Positions 9,403 to 18,278 of a DNA stretch of 64,000 nucleotides are shown here, one piece after another. Within the stretch, counting starts at the first letter, position 1, and each line of letters begins with the position of its first letter. The notes below the pieces were generated by a model that had not been told where the DNA came from, did no database searches, and saw nothing but the letters and a program-made list of their open reading frames with translations. Location of the stretch: the NCBI RefSeq assembly GCF_001512305.1, contig NZ_LNUT01000006.1, positions 30,701-94,700 of the forward strand. Direction: 5' to 3'. Origin of the DNA: Arthrobacter sp. EPSL27. GTDB lineage: Bacteria; Actinomycetota; Actinomycetes; Actinomycetales; Micrococcaceae. A program made the translations under genes and the position numbers.

Positions 9403-10500
9403 TCAGCCCGCGTGGGCTGCCAGGAGCCGGAGCACGCGGTCGTTGGCGGCGGGGTCGGCCACGGTGATCCGCACGCCGTCGCCCTGGTACCCGCGCACCA
9501 GAATGTCGGCGCGATCGAACGCCTCCACCAGCACCTCCCGGAGGGTGTCATCCGCGCGGATCCACAGGAAATTGCCCTGGCTTGGCTGCAGCTTCCAGCC
9601 CTGCGCCTCCAGCTCCGCGGCCATCCGGGCGCGCTCCTGCTTGACGGCGGCCACCCGCGCTTCCATCTCATCCCCGGCATCCAGCGACGCGATCGCGGCT
9701 TTCTGGGCCAACGCGCTCACAGCAAACGGAAGGGCCGTGCGGCGCAGCCCCTCGGCGATGGCCGGCGCCGCCACGGCGTAGCCCACGCGCAGGCCGGCCA
9801 GCCCGTAGGCCTTCGAGAAGGTGCGCAGGATACAGACGTTCGGGTACCGGCGGTAGAGCGACAGGGAATCGGGGCCGCTGCCCGCCTCGGCGTACTCCAC
9901 GTAGGCCTCGTCCACCACCACCAGGATGTCGGAACGGACGGACCGCAGGAAGGCCTCGATGCGCTCGTGGCTGATCGGCACGCCGGTCGGGTTGTTGGGG
10001 GTGCAGAGCAGGATCACCTTGGTGCGGTCCGTGACGGCCGCGGCCATGGCCTCCAGGTCGTGGCCCTCGGCGTCGTCCAGCGGGATGCGGACCGGCCGCG
10101 CGCCGGCCAGCTCAACAAGGATCGGGTACGCCTCAAAGGAGCGCCACGCGAAGATCACTTCATCGCCGGCGTCGCACAGTCCGGTGATGATCTGCTGGAG
10201 GACCCCCACACTGCCGGGTCCCACCGCCACCTCCCCGGCGGTGACGCCCAGGTGCCGTGCCAGCCTTTCGCGGAGTTCGACGGCGGCACTGTCCGGGTAG
10301 CGGTTCATGGTGCCGGCCGCTTCGCTCACCGCAGCGGAGGCCGCCGGCAGCGGGGCGTAGTGGCTTTCGTTGCTGGCGAGAGCGGCAATATCCAGGCCGG
10401 CACTCCGCCGTCCCGGGACGTAGGACGGAAGCCCGGCCACGGCGCCACGCAGGGTGGGAAGTGCTGTGTCCGGGGTGGTCAGGAGCTGATCAGAGGTCAT
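9403..10500 (-). CDS. HisC-type (histidinol-phosphate/aromatic) aminotransferase
   Basis: A 365-aa PLP enzyme of fold type I. Visible are the TPNNPTG segment (167-173), DEAY (197-200) with the PLP-pyridine Asp, and the Schiff-base lysine in TFSKAYGLAG (Lys230), followed by RVGYA. Length and motifs fit HisC/Pat aminotransferases. The location outside a his operon, with a permease and a ThDP enzyme under an Lrp regulator, favours an aromatic or branched amino-acid transaminase over histidine synthesis (inference). ATG 10500 has no clear Shine-Dalgarno sequence, so the message may be nearly leaderless. It is divergent from the Lrp gene. Confidence 0.85.
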   Translation of the reverse strand: MTSDQLLTTPDTALPTLRGAVAGLPSYVPGRRSAGLDIAALASNESHYAPLPAASAAVSEAAGTMNRYPDSAAVELRERLARHLGVTAGEVAVGPGSVGVLQQIITGLCDAGDEVIFAWRSFEAYPILVELAGARPVRIPLDDAEGHDLEAMAAAVTDRTKVILLCTPNNPTGVPISHERIEAFLRSVRSDILVVVDEAYVEYAEAGSGPDSLSLYRRYPNVCILRTFSKAYGLAGLRVGYAVAAPAIAEGLRRTALPFAVSALAQKAAIASLDAGDEMEARVAAVKQERARMAAELEAQGWKLQPSQGNFLWIRADDTLREVLVEAFDRADILVRGYQGDGVRITVADPAANDRVLRLLAAHAG

Positions 10501-10514
10501 GAGGACTGATCATG

Positions 10515-10534
10515 ATTGTGACCCGCCACACAAT
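10515..10534. promoter_or_regulatory. Inverted repeat, candidate Lrp operator
   Basis: ATTGTG and CACAAT form perfect 6-base arms around 8 bases. The site lies 14 bases upstream of the aminotransferase start, inside the 93-bp divergent region shared with the Lrp gene. Binding by the adjacent regulator is inferred. Confidence 0.5.
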
Positions 10535-10593
10535 GCAAGATAACCTTAATCCATTGGGACTTCTGCTCAACTTCTACTGTCTGCGGTGAAAAT

Positions 10594-11097
10594 ATGACCA
10601 ACCCACAGCCTCGCACCTTAGATTCCCTCGACGGCAGGATCATCCTGGCCATGGACAAGGATCCCGAAGCCAGCGCCCTGGCACTCTCGCGGACGCTCAA
10701 CGTCGCACGGAACACCGTCCATGCCCGGTTGGCGCGGCTGGAGCGCAGCGGGGCCCTCCGGTCTTTCAGCCGCAGGCTGGACCCCGCCGCGCTGGGCTAT
10801 GAGCTCATGGCCTTCCTGTCCCTGTCCATCAGCCAGACGCGGACCGGGGCCGTGGAGGACGGGCTCGCCGCGATCCCGGAGGTCATCGAGGTTCACGCCA
10901 CCACCGGAGACGCCGACCTCATGGCCAAGGTGGTGGCCCGCAGCACGGCCGACCTCTACCGCATCACCAACCAGATCCTGGAAATCGACGGCATCCAGCG
11001 GACCAGCACCGCCATTTCCGTGCTGGAACTCCTGCCCCCGCGCTACGACGGCCTGCTGGCCCGGCTCTCGGAGCAGGAGTCGCGCCCGGCCGACTAA
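10594..11097 (+). CDS. Lrp/AsnC-family transcriptional regulator
   Basis: A 167-aa protein with an N-terminal AsnC-type helix-turn-helix (DGRIILAMDKDPEASALALS through VARNTVHARLARLERSG, residues about 8-55) and a C-terminal RAM ligand-binding domain (VIEVHATTGDADLMAKVVA). Such proteins form dimers or octamers whose DNA binding changes with amino-acid binding. It is divergent from the aminotransferase/permease pair and upstream of the ThDP enzyme on its own strand, so it probably senses the amino acid handled by these genes. The start at 10594 gives the usual family length. Confidence 0.9.
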   Translation: MTNPQPRTLDSLDGRIILAMDKDPEASALALSRTLNVARNTVHARLARLERSGALRSFSRRLDPAALGYELMAFLSLSISQTRTGAVEDGLAAIPEVIEVHATTGDADLMAKVVARSTADLYRITNQILEIDGIQRTSTAISVLELLPPRYDGLLARLSEQESRPAD

Positions 11098-11217
11098 GGC
11101 CGCATGCGCACCGCTCCCAGTGGGCAGATTTTCACCCGCGATGACCTTTGACTGCCAAAAGTCCCAGCCAAAAGCAGTGCTCTTGCCGATTCGTGACCCA
11201 GCCCACAAGCTTTCGGT

Positions 11218-12891
11218 ATGACTTCCCTCACCGTCTCGGGCCGCGTCGCACAGGTTCTCAGCAATCACCTCACCGAGCTCTTCGGCGTCATGGGCAACGG
11301 CAACGTCCACTTCCTGGACGCCGCCGAGCAGCTGGGCCTGCGCTTCTCCGCCGTCCGGCACGAGGGCGCCGCCATCGCCGCAGCCGACGCCTACTACCGG
11401 ACGTCAGGACGCCTCGCCGCGGGCACCACCACCTACGGCCCCGGCTACACCAACGCGCTCACCGCCCTGGCCGAGGCCGTGCAGGCGCAGATCCCCGTCG
11501 TGCTGGTCACCGGGGACGCCCCCACCAGCGGCGCCCGACCCCAGGACGTGGACCAGGCAGCCATCGCGGCCGGCCTGGGCGCGGCCACCTTCACCGTCAC
11601 CCGCGACGCCGCGGGTTCCATCACGCAGCAGGCGGTGGAGTACGCACTCACCAAGCGCACCGCCGTCGTGGTTGCCATCCCCTACGACCTCGCCGCACTC
11701 CCGGCGGCCGATGAAGAGCTTCCGGCGGCCCTGGCGCCGGCCGGAAGTGACGACGTCGACGGCGGCCTGGAGCAGGCAGCCCGCCTGCTCGCCGGGGCGA
11801 AGAGGCCGCTGATCCTCGCCGGCCGCGGCGCACACCTCGCCGGCGCCGGCCGGGAGCTCCGGAAGCTCGCCGACCGCCTGGGCGCGCTGACCGCCGGAAC
11901 CGCGCTGGCGCTCAACCTCCTCGAGGGCGACGGCTACCTCGGCGTCGCGGGCGGCTTCGGCACTGACACCGCGGCCGGGCTCATGGGCGAGGCCGACGTC
12001 ATCCTGGTGGCGGGGGCGAGCCTGAGCCCCTTCACCATGCGGTTCGGACACCTGCTGGGCCCCGACAGCACGGTCATCCAGATCGACGCCGCCCTGCAGC
12101 CGACGCACCCCCGGGTGGACACGTTCGTCAGCGGGGACGTGAAGTCCGCCGCGGAACGCATCCTTGCGCTTTTGGATGACCCGGCAGCGCCGGCCGCAAG
12201 CCCAACAGACGCCTGGCGCGCGGAAGCCCGCAAACGCCTGGCCGAGGGACCGGCCCACCACCCCGGCTCGGCGGAGACGCCGGACGGCCGGCTGGACCCG
12301 CGCTCCCTCGCCAAGGCACTGGACGCGGTGCTGCCGGAGCGCCGCACGGTTGTCCAGGACGGAGGGCACTTCGTCGGCTGGGCACCCATGTACTGGCACA
12401 TCCCTAGGCCGCAGGACCTGGTCATGGTGGGGACCGCCTACCAGACCATCGGGCTGGGCCTTGCCAGCGCCGTCGGGGCAGCCCGCGCGGTGGAGGACGG
12501 CCGCACCCTGGTGCTGGCCTCCGGCGACGGCGGTTTCCTGATGGGCCTGTCCGACCTCGAATCGCTGATCGGCGCCGCCAGCAGCGCCGTCGTGGTGATC
12601 TACAACGACGCCGCCTACGGCGCCGAAATCCACCAGTACGGGTCCCAGGGCCTCACCGAAAAGCCCATGCTGATCCCCGAGGTGGACTTCAGCGGCGTCG
12701 CCCGGGCGCTGGGTGCCGAAGCGGCCATCATCCGCTCGCTGGAGGACCTTTCCGCGCTCACCGACTGGATCGATGCCGGCGCCAGGGGAACCTTCGTGGC
12801 CGACTGCCGGATCACCTCCAGCGTCCGCGCCCCGTGGCTGACCGAGTGGATGGCGGCCTCGCAGGCCGCGAAGGCAACCGTCGCCGGCTGA
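11218..12891 (+). CDS. Thiamine-diphosphate-dependent decarboxylase/acetolactate synthase-like enzyme
   Basis: A 557-aa protein with the three-domain layout of the ThDP superfamily: N-terminal Pyr domain with catalytic Glu49 in AVRHEGAA, a central Rossmann-like domain, and a C-terminal PP domain. The PP-domain metal/ThDP motif starts GDGGFLMGLSDL and ends at YNDAAYG, about 28 residues later. It resembles acetolactate synthase large subunits but stands alone without a regulatory subunit. Beside an Lrp regulator, an aminotransferase and a permease, a 2-keto-acid decarboxylase (phenylpyruvate-, indolepyruvate- or branched-chain type) is plausible; substrate is inference. The 120-base leader contains two CCAAAAG-type direct repeats (near 11154-11181), possibly regulator sites. 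Confidence 0.8.
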   Translation: MTSLTVSGRVAQVLSNHLTELFGVMGNGNVHFLDAAEQLGLRFSAVRHEGAAIAAADAYYRTSGRLAAGTTTYGPGYTNALTALAEAVQAQIPVVLVTGDAPTSGARPQDVDQAAIAAGLGAATFTVTRDAAGSITQQAVEYALTKRTAVVVAIPYDLAALPAADEELPAALAPAGSDDVDGGLEQAARLLAGAKRPLILAGRGAHLAGAGRELRKLADRLGALTAGTALALNLLEGDGYLGVAGGFGTDTAAGLMGEADVILVAGASLSPFTMRFGHLLGPDSTVIQIDAALQPTHPRVDTFVSGDVKSAAERILALLDDPAAPAASPTDAWRAEARKRLAEGPAHHPGSAETPDGRLDPRSLAKALDAVLPERRTVVQDGGHFVGWAPMYWHIPRPQDLVMVGTAYQTIGLGLASAVGAARAVEDGRTLVLASGDGGFLMGLSDLESLIGAASSAVVVIYNDAAYGAEIHQYGSQGLTEKPMLIPEVDFSGVARALGAEAAIIRSLEDLSALTDWIDAGARGTFVADCRITSSVRAPWLTEWMAASQAAKATVAG

Positions 12892-12933
12892 CGGAATTCA
12901 CAGGTCAGCGGGCGGCGGCGACGGGACGGTCTC

Positions 12934-13209
12934 CTACGCCGCTGGCCGGGTAGGCAGTTGGTTTCCTTCGAAGCTGGCACGGCTGAATCTCGAAACCGCC
13001 AACGTCAAGTCAGTCCTCTTCACCACGGGCAACCAAATGGACTTCAGCTTTCGGTCCGCGAGTTCCGCGGTGCTCCTGGCGGCGGCGAGGAACCCGAAGA
13101 GGACGGGCTGGTGGAGGAAGCGGATCGTCCCGGCGTCGCCGCCGGTCAGCACGCCACAGCCCGCGAGGGCTAGCGAAAACTCTTCCAGAAGGTCCCTGCG
13201 GTCTGTCAC
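12934..13209 (-). pseudogene. Possible short coding remnant of unknown type
   Basis: A minus-strand frame (GTG 13209, 91 aa) is open upstream to a TAG near 13288 and reads like protein, with a helical stretch (DLLEEFSLALAGCGVL) and a hydrophobic segment (LFGFLAAA). I do not recognise it. It has no clear ribosome site and no neighbour linking it to a function. It could be the tail of a lost gene at the edge of the HNH-containing insert, or chance. Low confidence. Confidence 0.25.
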
Positions 13210-13289
13210 GAGAGGGCAGGATTCATCATTGAGCCGGATCCGCCGGTAGTTGGGCTCTGTTTGGAACTGCCCGGACGAACTGCAGGGCC

Positions 13290-13957
13290 ACTAACTGGAG
13301 AGGCCCTCGAGTCGTCGAATTACTATCCCCGGCGTCCTACATTCAGTGAGATCTGCCGCTTCCCTGTGAAATGTGCAACGTGTCCCTTTCAAACGCGGTG
13401 TGAAATGTCCACCTAGACGTGCGAGTCCCAATTCAACCCACGCAGGGCCGCGTGACGAGTCGAAACCGCTGTTGGCAGTCCCACTTCCGACCTCGATGCG
13501 ACGCGACATCTCCGACAACGGTGTGCATGTCAGTAGTTCCAACCCACGGTGTGCAACGTCACGTGACAAAACCACGGTGTACCAGCCCCACTTCGAAACC
13601 ACTGGGCGCAACGTAATGCATCCAAACCACGATGACTAATGTTCTGTTCATAAATGAAAGTGAGCAATATACACCCGATTGTCTATCGTGTATATACCTT
13701 TGGACAATAAAACTTGTTAACGATTTGATAACGCCTATGGCCAGGGGCTGGCTCTTGGCGACAAGACCGCGAAGAATCATCAGGGCCGGCACCTGGTGGA
13801 GGCAACTCGAGTACCCTTCCACCGACTCCGGGGTACAGCCGCCCTCTTGTGGGCTCACCCCTACACCAACCCATTCAACATGCGCGCTACAGGCGCTCAT
13901 GTTGGCCCCCTGCCCCCTATGGACCGGCAAGGCAAGACAGAAGGTGAGTAATAAGAC
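13290..13957. other. AT-richer non-coding stretch before the HNH gene
   Basis: No convincing gene. GC falls sharply around 13620-13760. The octamer CACGGTGT or near copies recur at about 13519-13526, 13552-13559 and 13573-13580, and a long inverted repeat lies at 13667-13695. Short frames on both strands (about 100-150 codons) look unlike protein. The composition resembles phage or plasmid intergenic DNA. Confidence 0.45.
13667..13695. promoter_or_regulatory. Inverted repeat upstream of HNH gene
   Basis: ATATACAC (13667-13674) and GTGTATAT (13688-13695) are perfect 8-base arms around 13 bases in AT-rich DNA, 260 bases before the HNH start. It could be an operator or a small hairpin; its role is unknown. 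Confidence 0.4.
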
Positions 13958-15205
13958 ATGAAGACAGGAACATGTTCGTACGGCGGTGACGCCTGCGGCC
14001 CGCAAGCGAAGCTAATCGGTGGTGTCTGTCGGAAGCACTACCGTCGCATGCAGAAGCACGGTTCATACGAACGCCCCGAACTGCCATCGGCATGCGAAGA
14101 AGCAGGCTGTCCCGTAACTCGAGAAACTGATCCCAGCGGCCAATTCAAAGCTGGCAGGTGCAACCGTCACTACCTTCGCCACGTCCGCATGGCGAAGGAC
14201 AAAGCGATGGGGGTAGACCTCGAAACTAAAGTCTGCCCGGAGTGTCACGGCAGCATGGCACGTGCCGTCAGAAGAAACTCCAAGTACTGCAGCGTGGAAT
14301 GCCGGACGGCGGTTGCCGAACGAGCAACACGGGAAGCTGAAGCAAAGAGCGCCACGGCGGCCGCCCCGAAGACATGTCCCGTGGGCGGCAACGAATGCGG
14401 ACCTCAGGTGCGCCTATACGGCGGCCTTTGCAGCAAGCATTACTACCGCATGGCGAAATGGGGATCGTATGAACTAGCGGATCCCGTCTGCGAAGAACCT
14501 AATTGTGAAATCTCCCGATCCACTGATCCGAGCGGAGCATTCAAATCCAGCCGATGCAATATGCACTACCTTCGGAGGAGGCGGGCGGTAGAACGTGTCG
14601 CAACACTGGGTCAGCGGATTTGCCCTCAGTGTGGCACCGACATGTCGACAGCCCGGCGCAATTCTAAATACTGCAGCTCACGTTGCACTCAGGCCGCCAG
14701 CGCAGCAAAAAACATTAAGGTGATTCGCATGCGCATCAGAATTGCTGGGGCTCTACGGAAAGCCCGGAAATTGAACAATCCGGGCTCCGCACCCTTCAGT
14801 GTTGAGGCCTGGGTGGCTTTAGCTGAAAAACTCGAAAATCGGTGTACTTACTGCGGAAAGACTGTTGACCCAAGCGACATGCATATGGATCACATCGTGC
14901 CGCTCCGCCGAGGTGGTCCACATGCACTTTTTAACATGACGCTGGCATGTGCAGGATGCAATGTCTCCAAGAGAGACCGACCCCTCCTCTTTGAGTGGGC
15001 ACCTGTGCTTCTCGGCGGGAAACCACGCTGGGACAAATCCGCGCCTCGCGGAAAGAGAGGAAATCCGTGGGTGCCTGCTGCGTGGAGAGATGAGAGTGGT
15101 CCTCTCCCGTCGGTTCTTGCCCAGGCAAAGGATCACCCGGAACTCCTGCGCGCAATTCGGGTGACCGAAGCCTTCTTCAATGGGCAGGGTGAGGCGGCCG
15201 CGTGA
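13958..15205 (+). CDS. HNH endonuclease with duplicated zinc-binding modules
   Basis: A 415-aa protein from ATG 13958 (AAGGTGAG about 10 bases upstream). Two similar modules, residues about 1-120 and 137-247, each carry three cysteine/histidine clusters: a CGPQ...GGxCxKHY part, a TDPSGxFKxxRCNxHYLR part, and a CPxC...RRNSKYCSxxC part. After a basic linker comes an HNH domain with CTYC (296-299), DHIVPL (311-316), an Asn (326) and CAGCN (331-335). The catalytic fold is thus complete, with its structural zinc cysteines. GC is lower than in the flanking core genes and no phage structural genes are nearby. It may be a free-standing mobile or homing-type nuclease, or a phage remnant. The modules presumably bind DNA; that is inference. 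Confidence 0.8.
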   Translation: MKTGTCSYGGDACGPQAKLIGGVCRKHYRRMQKHGSYERPELPSACEEAGCPVTRETDPSGQFKAGRCNRHYLRHVRMAKDKAMGVDLETKVCPECHGSMARAVRRNSKYCSVECRTAVAERATREAEAKSATAAAPKTCPVGGNECGPQVRLYGGLCSKHYYRMAKWGSYELADPVCEEPNCEISRSTDPSGAFKSSRCNMHYLRRRRAVERVATLGQRICPQCGTDMSTARRNSKYCSSRCTQAASAAKNIKVIRMRIRIAGALRKARKLNNPGSAPFSVEAWVALAEKLENRCTYCGKTVDPSDMHMDHIVPLRRGGPHALFNMTLACAGCNVSKRDRPLLFEWAPVLLGGKPRWDKSAPRGKRGNPWVPAAWRDESGPLPSVLAQAKDHPELLRAIRVTEAFFNGQGEAAA

Positions 15206-15240
15206 CAAAGAACGGGGTTGAGTTACCGCACTAAATAGAC

Positions 15241-15271
15241 GGTTGCGGCCCGGCATCGCCGGGCCGCAACC
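15241..15271 (+). terminator. Perfect 14-bp hairpin after HNH gene
   Basis: GGTTGCGGCCCGGC and its exact complement pair around an ATC loop, 35 bases after the stop codon. No T-run follows, so it may work as a GC-rich actinobacterial terminator. Confidence 0.7.
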
Positions 15272-15660
15272 ACAGTGGGAGTTTCGCGAAGTCGCCTTTT
15301 AGGCGTCAATGACGGTGTTCAGCGCAAAAGCCCACAGTGAAAGCGCATCCTGCCCCTCACAGGCCTACCTCCTAGCTCATTGATCAAGCAGGTGCGGAGG
15401 TATGCGGTTCGCCGTTTCGGTTTCGTGCGGACGGCGAGCCGGACCTGCGCCGCCCGACGTGCCCGGGAATCTAGCGACAGCCGCGGACCATACAGGTACT
15501 GAAACGCATCTTATTTGGTACTTTGAGCCCGGCGCGGTCGCTTCACCGCCGCGGACCTGCACCCACAACCAGGTTCCCAGCACGTTTCCCTGATCAGTTC
15601 GCTCCCAACGCCATGACGGAGCGGTCCCGGCTCCGAGTGTGAGCGCCCGTCTGCTGGACC
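15272..15660. other. Gene-free stretch before the sugar operon
   Basis: About 390 bases between the hairpin and the first LacI-type palindrome. I see no gene or clear motif; it probably contains the upstream part of the LacI promoter region. Confidence 0.4.
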
Positions 15661-15661
15661 C

Positions 15662-15752
15662 CGTTTACGAAACGCAACGCGATCCCCCTCCCACCCCTTA
15701 CTGTTGAACCTGCACGCAACGAAACCGTTTACGTAAACCGTTTGCGTAACGC
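15662..15752 (+). promoter_or_regulatory. Cluster of LacI-type operator palindromes
   Basis: Three palindromic elements precede the LacI gene: CGTTTACGAAACG (15662-15674), a core GTTTACGTAAAC that is a perfect 12-base palindrome (15727-15738), and CGTTTGCGTAACG directly after it (15739-15751). These resemble operators of LacI-family repressors. They suggest autoregulation and sugar-dependent control of the downstream transport operon (inference). Confidence 0.65.
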
Positions 15753-15804
15753 ACTCAACAGCAAGTCAGCCGGCACCCGCAGGCGCCCTCAGGGAGGAGG
15801 AACA

Positions 15805-16797
15805 GTGGTCACCATCCGCGATGTCGCCAAGCACGCCGGCGTCTCCCCCGCCACTGTTTCCCGGGTGGTCAACGGCCTGGTGGGCTACTCGGACGAAACC
15901 CGGGAACGGGTCGAGACCGCGGTCAAGAGCCTCTCCTACGAAACGGATTACCTCGCCCGCGGCCTGAAAACCCGGCAGACCTCCGTGATCGGGCTCCTCG
16001 CCCCCATGGTCTCCGACGCCCTCGCATCCCAGGTGATGCAGGGCGTCGAGGAGGAGGCCCAGGAGCGCGGCTACGCCGTGATGCTGGGCCGCACCGGCGC
16101 CAAGTCCGCGTACATCGCCGGCTACCTCCGCACGCTGCGCACCTACCGGGCCGCCGGCGTCATCCTGATCTCCGCGGTCATCACGCCGGAGACGCGGCAG
16201 CTGCTGGGGCCCAACGTGCCCATCATCTCCGTCGCCATCAGCGACAAGTCCGGCTCCCCCAGCGTGGCCATCGACGACGAGCAGGCAGCCTACGACGCGA
16301 CCCGTCACCTGCTGAAGCTCGGCCACCGCCGCATCGGCCTCCTCACCGGGGACCCGGCGTCGGTCTTCGTGGCCCAGCCCCGGAAGCGCGGCTACCTCCG
16401 CGCCATGACCGAGGCCAAGTGCACCCCCGTCACCGCCACCGGGACCTTCTTCTACGAAAGCGGCGCCCCCGGCGTCGACGAACTCCTGCAGCAGGATCCC
16501 GGGCTCACCGCCATCTTCGCGGTCAGCGACGAGATGGGCGCCGCCGTCGTCAATGAACTGCAGCGGCGCGGGCTCCGGGTGCCGGAGGACGTCTCCGTCC
16601 TGGGCTTCGACAACACCTCCACCTCCCGGCACGTGAACCCGCCGCTGAGCACCATGGCGCAGCCCCTCGAGGAGATGGGACGGATGGCGGTCAAAAAACT
16701 GCTCCGCTCCCGCGACCTGGGGCCGAAGATCATGCCGCACCGGCTGGTAGAGCGCGGCTCCACCGCGCCGCCGAACACCCCAGATCCCGCCAGCTAA
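15805..16797 (+). CDS. LacI-family transcriptional regulator of the alpha-glucoside operon
   Basis: A 330-aa regulator. GTG 15805 is chosen because AGGGAGGAGG lies just upstream and the classical LacI helix-turn-helix begins there (TIRDVAKHAGVSPATVSRVV); an in-frame TTG at 15742 lies inside the operator cluster and is unlikely. The periplasmic-binding-like effector domain follows, with GFDNTSTSRHVNPPLSTMAQ near the C-terminus. It is the first gene of a five-gene sugar locus and should repress it in the absence of the sugar ligand. A truncated copy of its 3' part occurs at 7350-7715. Confidence 0.92.
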   Translation: MVTIRDVAKHAGVSPATVSRVVNGLVGYSDETRERVETAVKSLSYETDYLARGLKTRQTSVIGLLAPMVSDALASQVMQGVEEEAQERGYAVMLGRTGAKSAYIAGYLRTLRTYRAAGVILISAVITPETRQLLGPNVPIISVAISDKSGSPSVAIDDEQAAYDATRHLLKLGHRRIGLLTGDPASVFVAQPRKRGYLRAMTEAKCTPVTATGTFFYESGAPGVDELLQQDPGLTAIFAVSDEMGAAVVNELQRRGLRVPEDVSVLGFDNTSTSRHVNPPLSTMAQPLEEMGRMAVKKLLRSRDLGPKIMPHRLVERGSTAPPNTPDPAS

Positions 16798-16905
16798 ACC
16801 CCACAGATTTTCCCCACCACGGCCCCGCCGCGCCTCCGCGCGCCCGGAGCCGGAGTCAAGCACGCACCACACCATCCGCATCACCCACTCAACAAGGAGC
16901 ATCAC

Positions 16906-18225
16906 ATGAGGCAGCGCCGCCGCACCTGGCAGACTCTTCTCGCCACCACCGCATCCCTGACCGTCGCCGCCGTCGCCCTCACCGGCTGCGGCGGAACGTC
17001 CACGGAAGCGCAGAGCACCCCGAAGGCCGCCGCCGCGTCCTTCGAGGGCAAGGGCCCCATCAACTACGTCTCCAACCGCGACGCCTCCGGTGCCGCGAAC
17101 AAGACCATCGAGGAATGGAACGCCGCCCACCCCGAGGAGAAGGTCACGTTCATCGAACTGCCGGACTCCGCGGACCAGCAGCGCCAGCAGCTCATCCAGA
17201 ACGCGCAGATCAAGTCGGACACCTTCAGCGTGCTGAACCTCGACGTCGTCTGGACCTCCGAGTTCGCCGCCAACAAGTGGATCCTGCCGCTGCCCGCGGA
17301 CGCCGTCCCCACGGACAAGATGATCCCCGCCACGGTCAACGCCGCGACGTACCGCGACTCCCTGGTGGGCGCGCCGTACTACACCGACGGCGCCCTGTTC
17401 TACTTCCGCTCCGACCTGCTCAAGGCCGCCGGCATCGCCGCCCCGCCCAAGACCTGGGACGAAATGAAGACCGCCTGCGACGCGATCTTGGCCCTCCCCG
17501 AAGCCACGGGCATGTCCTGCTACACCGGCCAGTTCGACAAAAACGAGGCCCTGACGGTCAACTTCTCCGAGGCCGTGGCCTCCGCCGGCGGATCAATCGT
17601 CGACGCCGACGGCAAGCCCACCGTGGACACCCCCGAGGCCAAGGAAGGCCTGAACCTGCTGGTGGACGGCTTCAAGGAAGGCATGTTCCCCTCCGACGCC
17701 ATCACCTACCTCGAGGAGCAGGGCCGCCGCGCGTTCCAGGAAGGCAAGCTGGTCTTCATGCGCAACTGGCCCTTCCTGCACGCCTCCCTGAGCGCCACGG
17801 ACGGCTCCAGCCAGGTGGCCGGCAAGTTCGACATCACCTCCATCCCCGGCACCGACGGCCCCGGCGTCTCCACCCTGGGCGGCCGCAGCCTGGCCATCTC
17901 CCCGTTCACCCCGAACAAGGCCACCGCCCTGGAGTTCGTCAAGTTCTTCACCAGCGAGGAGCAGGCCCAGAAGCGCCTGGCCCTGTCCTCCCGCGCCCCG
18001 GTCTACGCGTCCCTCTTCGAGGATCCCGCCGTCGTCGCCAAGCGCCCGTTCTTCCCCACCCTGCTGACCTCGCTGAACAACGCCCAGCCGCGGCCCAAGG
18101 TGGTCCAGTACGGCGCCACCACCAAGGCCATCCAGGAAGAGGCCTACGCCGCCATCACCGGGGCCAAGGACACGGACACGGCGCTGAAGGACATGCAGGC
18201 CAAGCTCACCGAGCTGACCAAGTAA
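16906..18225 (+). CDS. Sugar ABC transporter substrate-binding lipoprotein
   Basis: A 439-aa family-1 extracellular solute-binding protein. The N-terminus has basic residues, a hydrophobic stretch and the lipobox LTGC (Cys28), so it is exported and lipid-anchored on the outer face of the membrane. Body motifs such as NAATYRDSLVGAPYYTDGALF and FTPNKATALEFVKFFTSEEQ are typical of maltose/trehalose-type binding proteins. A strong AAGGAG site precedes ATG 16906. With the two permeases and a GH13 glucosidase it probably binds an alpha-glucoside. No ATPase gene is present here, so the importer presumably uses a shared MsiK-type ATPase encoded elsewhere. Confidence 0.9.
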   Translation: MRQRRRTWQTLLATTASLTVAAVALTGCGGTSTEAQSTPKAAAASFEGKGPINYVSNRDASGAANKTIEEWNAAHPEEKVTFIELPDSADQQRQQLIQNAQIKSDTFSVLNLDVVWTSEFAANKWILPLPADAVPTDKMIPATVNAATYRDSLVGAPYYTDGALFYFRSDLLKAAGIAAPPKTWDEMKTACDAILALPEATGMSCYTGQFDKNEALTVNFSEAVASAGGSIVDADGKPTVDTPEAKEGLNLLVDGFKEGMFPSDAITYLEEQGRRAFQEGKLVFMRNWPFLHASLSATDGSSQVAGKFDITSIPGTDGPGVSTLGGRSLAISPFTPNKATALEFVKFFTSEEQAQKRLALSSRAPVYASLFEDPAVVAKRPFFPTLLTSLNNAQPRPKVVQYGATTKAIQEEAYAAITGAKDTDTALKDMQAKLTELTK

Positions 18226-18278
18226 CACCGCACACCCTGGTGCAGTAACCCCGCACCACCCCCCGCAGTCCAGACCCC

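Noticed and set aside
9412..10509. Long + strand open frame opposite the aminotransferase
   Set aside because: His/Gly/Asp/Arg-rich composition is typical of the antisense frame of a GC-rich gene; the minus frame has complete PLP motifs.
13559..14005. Minus-strand 148-codon frame before the HNH gene
   Set aside because: It overlaps the HNH start, lacks a ribosome site and reads unlike protein.
17115..18248. 377-codon + frame within the binding-protein gene
   Set aside because: Arg/Pro/Gly-rich shadow in another frame; the real frame has a lipobox and binding-protein motifs.
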